A stretch of 64,000 nt of DNA, taken from assembly GCA_964247055.1 (NCBI GenBank), contig OZ176055.1, forward strand, positions 1,240,001 through 1,304,000, in the 5' to 3' direction. A program made the translations under genes and the position numbers. This DNA is from Paragordius varius. Its lineage: Eukaryota > Nematomorpha. Below, piece after piece: positions 61,417 through 64,000 of the stretch. The notes below the pieces were generated by a model. The model did not search any database. It was given only the letters and a program-made list of their open reading frames with translations, and was not told where the DNA came from. Every line of letters begins with the position of its first letter. Positions within the stretch are counted from its first letter, which is position 1.

Positions 61417-64000
61417 ATGCAAAAAATAAGCGATAACCAAATATAATCGGCTTGAATAAAAAACAACACTTTAAAACTTTAAAGTTATAATACTATACCG
61501 ATAATTTTTAGCATTCTCTTCACGATTTATTAGTGACCAGCATTGGAGTATTTGAGTTTCAATTTTATACTCAGGATTATTAGTCAACTTAGCCAATTGT
61601 TCGATGTTTGCATAGACATCGGAATTAAACAATTTCCCACAAACATTAAATTTATCAAACATCGTTTCAAGTGTTCGCCCATTTAAACTACTAATCAAAA
61701 CTGGACATTCTGTATTAGATTTAAGTGTGTGAATGTTTTCATAAGTTATATTCATTTTAATGCGTAGCGTAGAGTTATAAAGTACTTTTATGAATTTATA
61801 AATATGTTCAGGGGACAATTGTATTTTACATTTCGTTTCAGCAAAATTATTGAACGATACAGTATTTTTAAGGAGTGATAAATTGGTTTTATACTTGTTG
61901 TTTGATAAAACATGCATATTGAGGTATAAACTATTACAAGGCAGAAAATTTAAGGACACATCCTTTTCTAAAATAGACTTTTTTGCTAAATCTAATTTTG
62001 GAGAATTTGATTGAACCGTTTTATAGTATGAATCGAGGTTTGTAAAAGGTATTTCAATCTGACACATATTTCCATTGAAAGACAATTCATAGAGAAAATA
62101 TGGAATTATGTGACTTATGGCATTTCGATTAATCAAAAGTTCACAAACTGTGCTTGAAGTTGAGGTTAAAACGCAGATTATATCACATATTTGGGAAATA
62201 AAAATTTCTTCATGATGCTCAATATCAAAGAGCCAGGTATTTGTGTTGGTAATATATTCTAAATCAAATTCCGTCTTTTGCATGAAAACTACTATGCAAA
62301 ATATAGCATTCAAAAGGTAAAGACTCAGGGTTTTTTCAGTCCAGTCCGATGATGGAGAAAATTGTTGAGCGACATTAGAGGAGTTGAGTATTTTTAGCAC
62401 TATTTTCCAATCATCACAAGATTCTGCAATATTTGCATTCGGCGTAAGTATGAAAGAAAGTTTGAGATAGATTTTGCAAAAATTTGCTATATCATAATTT
62501 TTTGGATCAGGATCAAGTTTATCACCATGTATATATTGTAGCAATTTATTGTAAATGACTGTTTTAAGTTGATTCAATAAAGGTATATAGTAATTTAATA
62601 TTATCGAGTATTGTTTGACAATTGTTGCGATATTAGCCACAATATTATTGGCGCAAATTATATCTTTTGCAATATTATCAAGATGTGTTTCAATACATAC
62701 GATCGCCTGATTGATGTCTAAATATGTTTATAGAAATAATAAAGCGTTCGAATTTTTATTTTTACAATAAATGACTTTTTCAGTTGTTTGAAAAATTATT
62801 GTGCCCAAACAGTCATAAATCGGATTATTTATGTTTCCCACATAATATAAAATAGATTTATAAAGACATATCAAACCATTTTTTGCATTGTTTATCATTT
62901 TTACTCTTTAATATTAGACATTTTACAATCCTATAATTAGAGATTTGACCGTAAACGAATAAATGAAAAAAATAATTTTAAGGTAGGATTTGGTTTGCGG
63001 TAACTGGCCAAAAAATTATCACGAATCAATACGCTTTTAAAAGTTAATTACGATAATAACAGGTCAAATCATACTTATCGTATATTTAAATAAAAGATAC
63101 TGGGGTTGATAATAATTTTGGGTTACTTATATTTATATTAACATATGTTCATAACTTTTATAACGGTTATATTTAAACAGTTACAGTTACGGTCATTAAT
63201 GCATTAGTAACCGGTGAATCCCGAAGGGTATACGTCAAAAATTTGAGCAATCATTAAAATTTAAACTACCTCCATAGTCTCCGGAATATATAGCAAACAT
63301 TGAATTATAGGATAGATAAATTAAATTTTCTACTATTGACATATTAAAGCCCAGATTATCGTATAATTCTTGAGTTATGTTAAACGTAATTTTTAATTTA
63401 ACCAATATTTTTGTAAACCAAAAAACTTTTTCGGTTAATTCTTTAAATTTTTCTGGTTCAAAAATGTCGTTTATGGGGATGTAAATTGATCCAACAATCG
63501 TGCTATATATCATGGTAAAAAGAAAGTAGTCTCCAAGATAAATTGCATTGTTTTCGGATTGTTGAGACTTTGTTAATTCAAGTATATGATTCCATAAAAT
63601 AGCATAAATATTTTTGAAAAAGAGCTTAATTTTATCATTTTCACACACCATATCTTTATAGGTCAGGAATATATATCGAACAATTTTAAGGACACATTCA
63701 TCATACCCCTAAAATATATTAAAAATCACTTGAGATATGGAATAACGCATTATTTTATATAACAGTGTTATAGTTTGATGTTTATTTAATTTTAATTTTC
63801 CATGCAATAGAGTTTGCATATTTTCTTCATAATTTTCTATAAAATCACTTTCTTTTATAGCATTAAGATCCTTAGCAGACAAATTTGAAGTTATCAACAT
63901 AGCGAATAAATTTTTTAGGCAGTATATTTTAAAATAAGCGGCGGGGTTATTTTATTCATACCTACAGCTAACTCACATGAATCAAACTCAGAAAAATCAG
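53206..64000 (-). CDS. ESPL1: Separase (cohesin-cleaving CD-clan protease), 20 exons in view, 5' end outside window
   Basis: Exons 5'->3': 63962-64000 (partial), 63730-63836, 63270-63708, 62766-62903, 61499-62717, 61219-61372, 60826-61137, 60194-60559, 59648-59813, 59380-59619, 58742-58901, 56654-58568, 56488-56601, 56211-56405, 55839-56096, 55259-55464, 55104-55187, 54379-54416, 53870-53987, 53206-53500. In total about 2186 codons. The N-terminal two thirds is a helical repeat array (SLEQLAMTYHLLGYVRESKT) plus a Lys/Ser-rich disordered insert in the 1.9 kb exon. The C-terminal protease domain matches separases: LHYLPWESL, FYILNPSGDLEST, FGWNGI, HDLFVYCGHGSG (catalytic His, codon 54404-54406), CLMGCSSAKL (catalytic Cys, codon 53944-53946), LLSGCPTLIGCLWDVTSNDL, LVGAALVIYGVPFS. 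It cleaves the kleisin of cohesin at anaphase. The protease domain is certain; the far 5' exons are weaker. Confidence 0.93.
54595..54881. mobile_element. R2 MITE in separase intron
   Basis: 287 bp. TACGGTAAAAATTGAAATTA at the left and TAATTTCAGTTTTTATTGTA at the right, with GACAACCATACTTTTTAAAA mirrored by TTTAAAAAGTATGGTTG. The cleanest copy of the family in the window. Confidence 0.75.
59620..59647 (-). other. 28-nt intron, separase
   Basis: GTAAAA...ACTTAG joins KRHITS to LLTYVDNLITIGYLD in phase 1. Retention would shift the frame. Confidence 0.75.
61384..61413. repeat. (TA)n microsatellite
   Basis: About 30 bp of alternating TA in the separase intron before exon 61219-61372. A similar tract lies at about 18771-18795 in the RhoGAP gene. 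Confidence 0.85.
63709..63729 (-). other. 21-nt intron, separase
   Basis: GTGATT...TTTTAG between MRYSISQ and GYDECVLKIV, phase 0 on both sides. The length is a multiple of three, and reading through ends at the TAG of the acceptor itself. Both flanking exons are in continuous frame, so either it is spliced or the frame ends here. Confidence 0.65.

Overview
The window is strongly AT-rich nuclear DNA from a eukaryote, almost certainly an animal. Genes are intron-rich with GT..AG junctions. Recognisable products are typical of animals: a secreted trypsin-fold protease, an ARHGAP18/28/40-type RhoGAP, a BTB-BACK protein, XPG/ERCC5 nuclease, mitochondrial ribosomal protein mL48, a secreted fibronectin-III-like protein and separase. 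I cannot name the species. Six introns of only 21-28 nt sit beside introns of more than 3 kb. Ultrashort introns of this size are known from dicyemid 'mesozoans', but that placement is only a guess.

Layout. 1-2012: a truncated dispersed repeat, then sequence with no gene. 2013-4756 (-): S1 protease, 6 exons. 7479-19840 (+): RhoGAP, 13 exons, its introns packed with hairpin-forming repeats. 21290-22270: a decayed mariner. 22402-26046 (+): BTB-BACK protein, 6 exons. 26211-27338: a 1.13 kb TE-like repeat directly upstream of a small membrane-anchored or secreted protein (27348-27909, +). 30393-30953 (+): an orphan Asn/Ser-rich ORF. 31158-41458 (-): XPG, 13 exons, with LINE fragments in its 3.5 kb intron. 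43911-45797 (-): secreted FN3-like protein. 47331-47434 (-): an orphan first exon abutting the second copy of the 1.13 kb repeat (47455-48590). 49743-50339 (-): mL48, one exon. 53206 to beyond 64000 (-): separase, 20 exons in view, 5' end outside the window.

Exon-intron structures were built by hand from ORFs, splice sites and remembered family motifs. For the multi-exon genes the exon phases close exactly: 306 aa protease, 726 aa RhoGAP, 300 aa BTB-BACK, 1039 aa XPG, 249 aa FN3 protein, about 2186 aa of separase. The genes share no single pathway. XPG (repair) and separase (chromosome segregation) are conserved nuclear functions and the others are unrelated neighbours.

The most unusual content is the repeat fraction. 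At least twelve palindromic elements share the same ends (TATACCATTT...AAATGGTATA). They fall into five sequence classes, yet every class carries subterminal arrays with a 21-nt period. One is a 1.56 kb near-perfect palindrome with another class inserted at its centre. No transposase for them is in the window.
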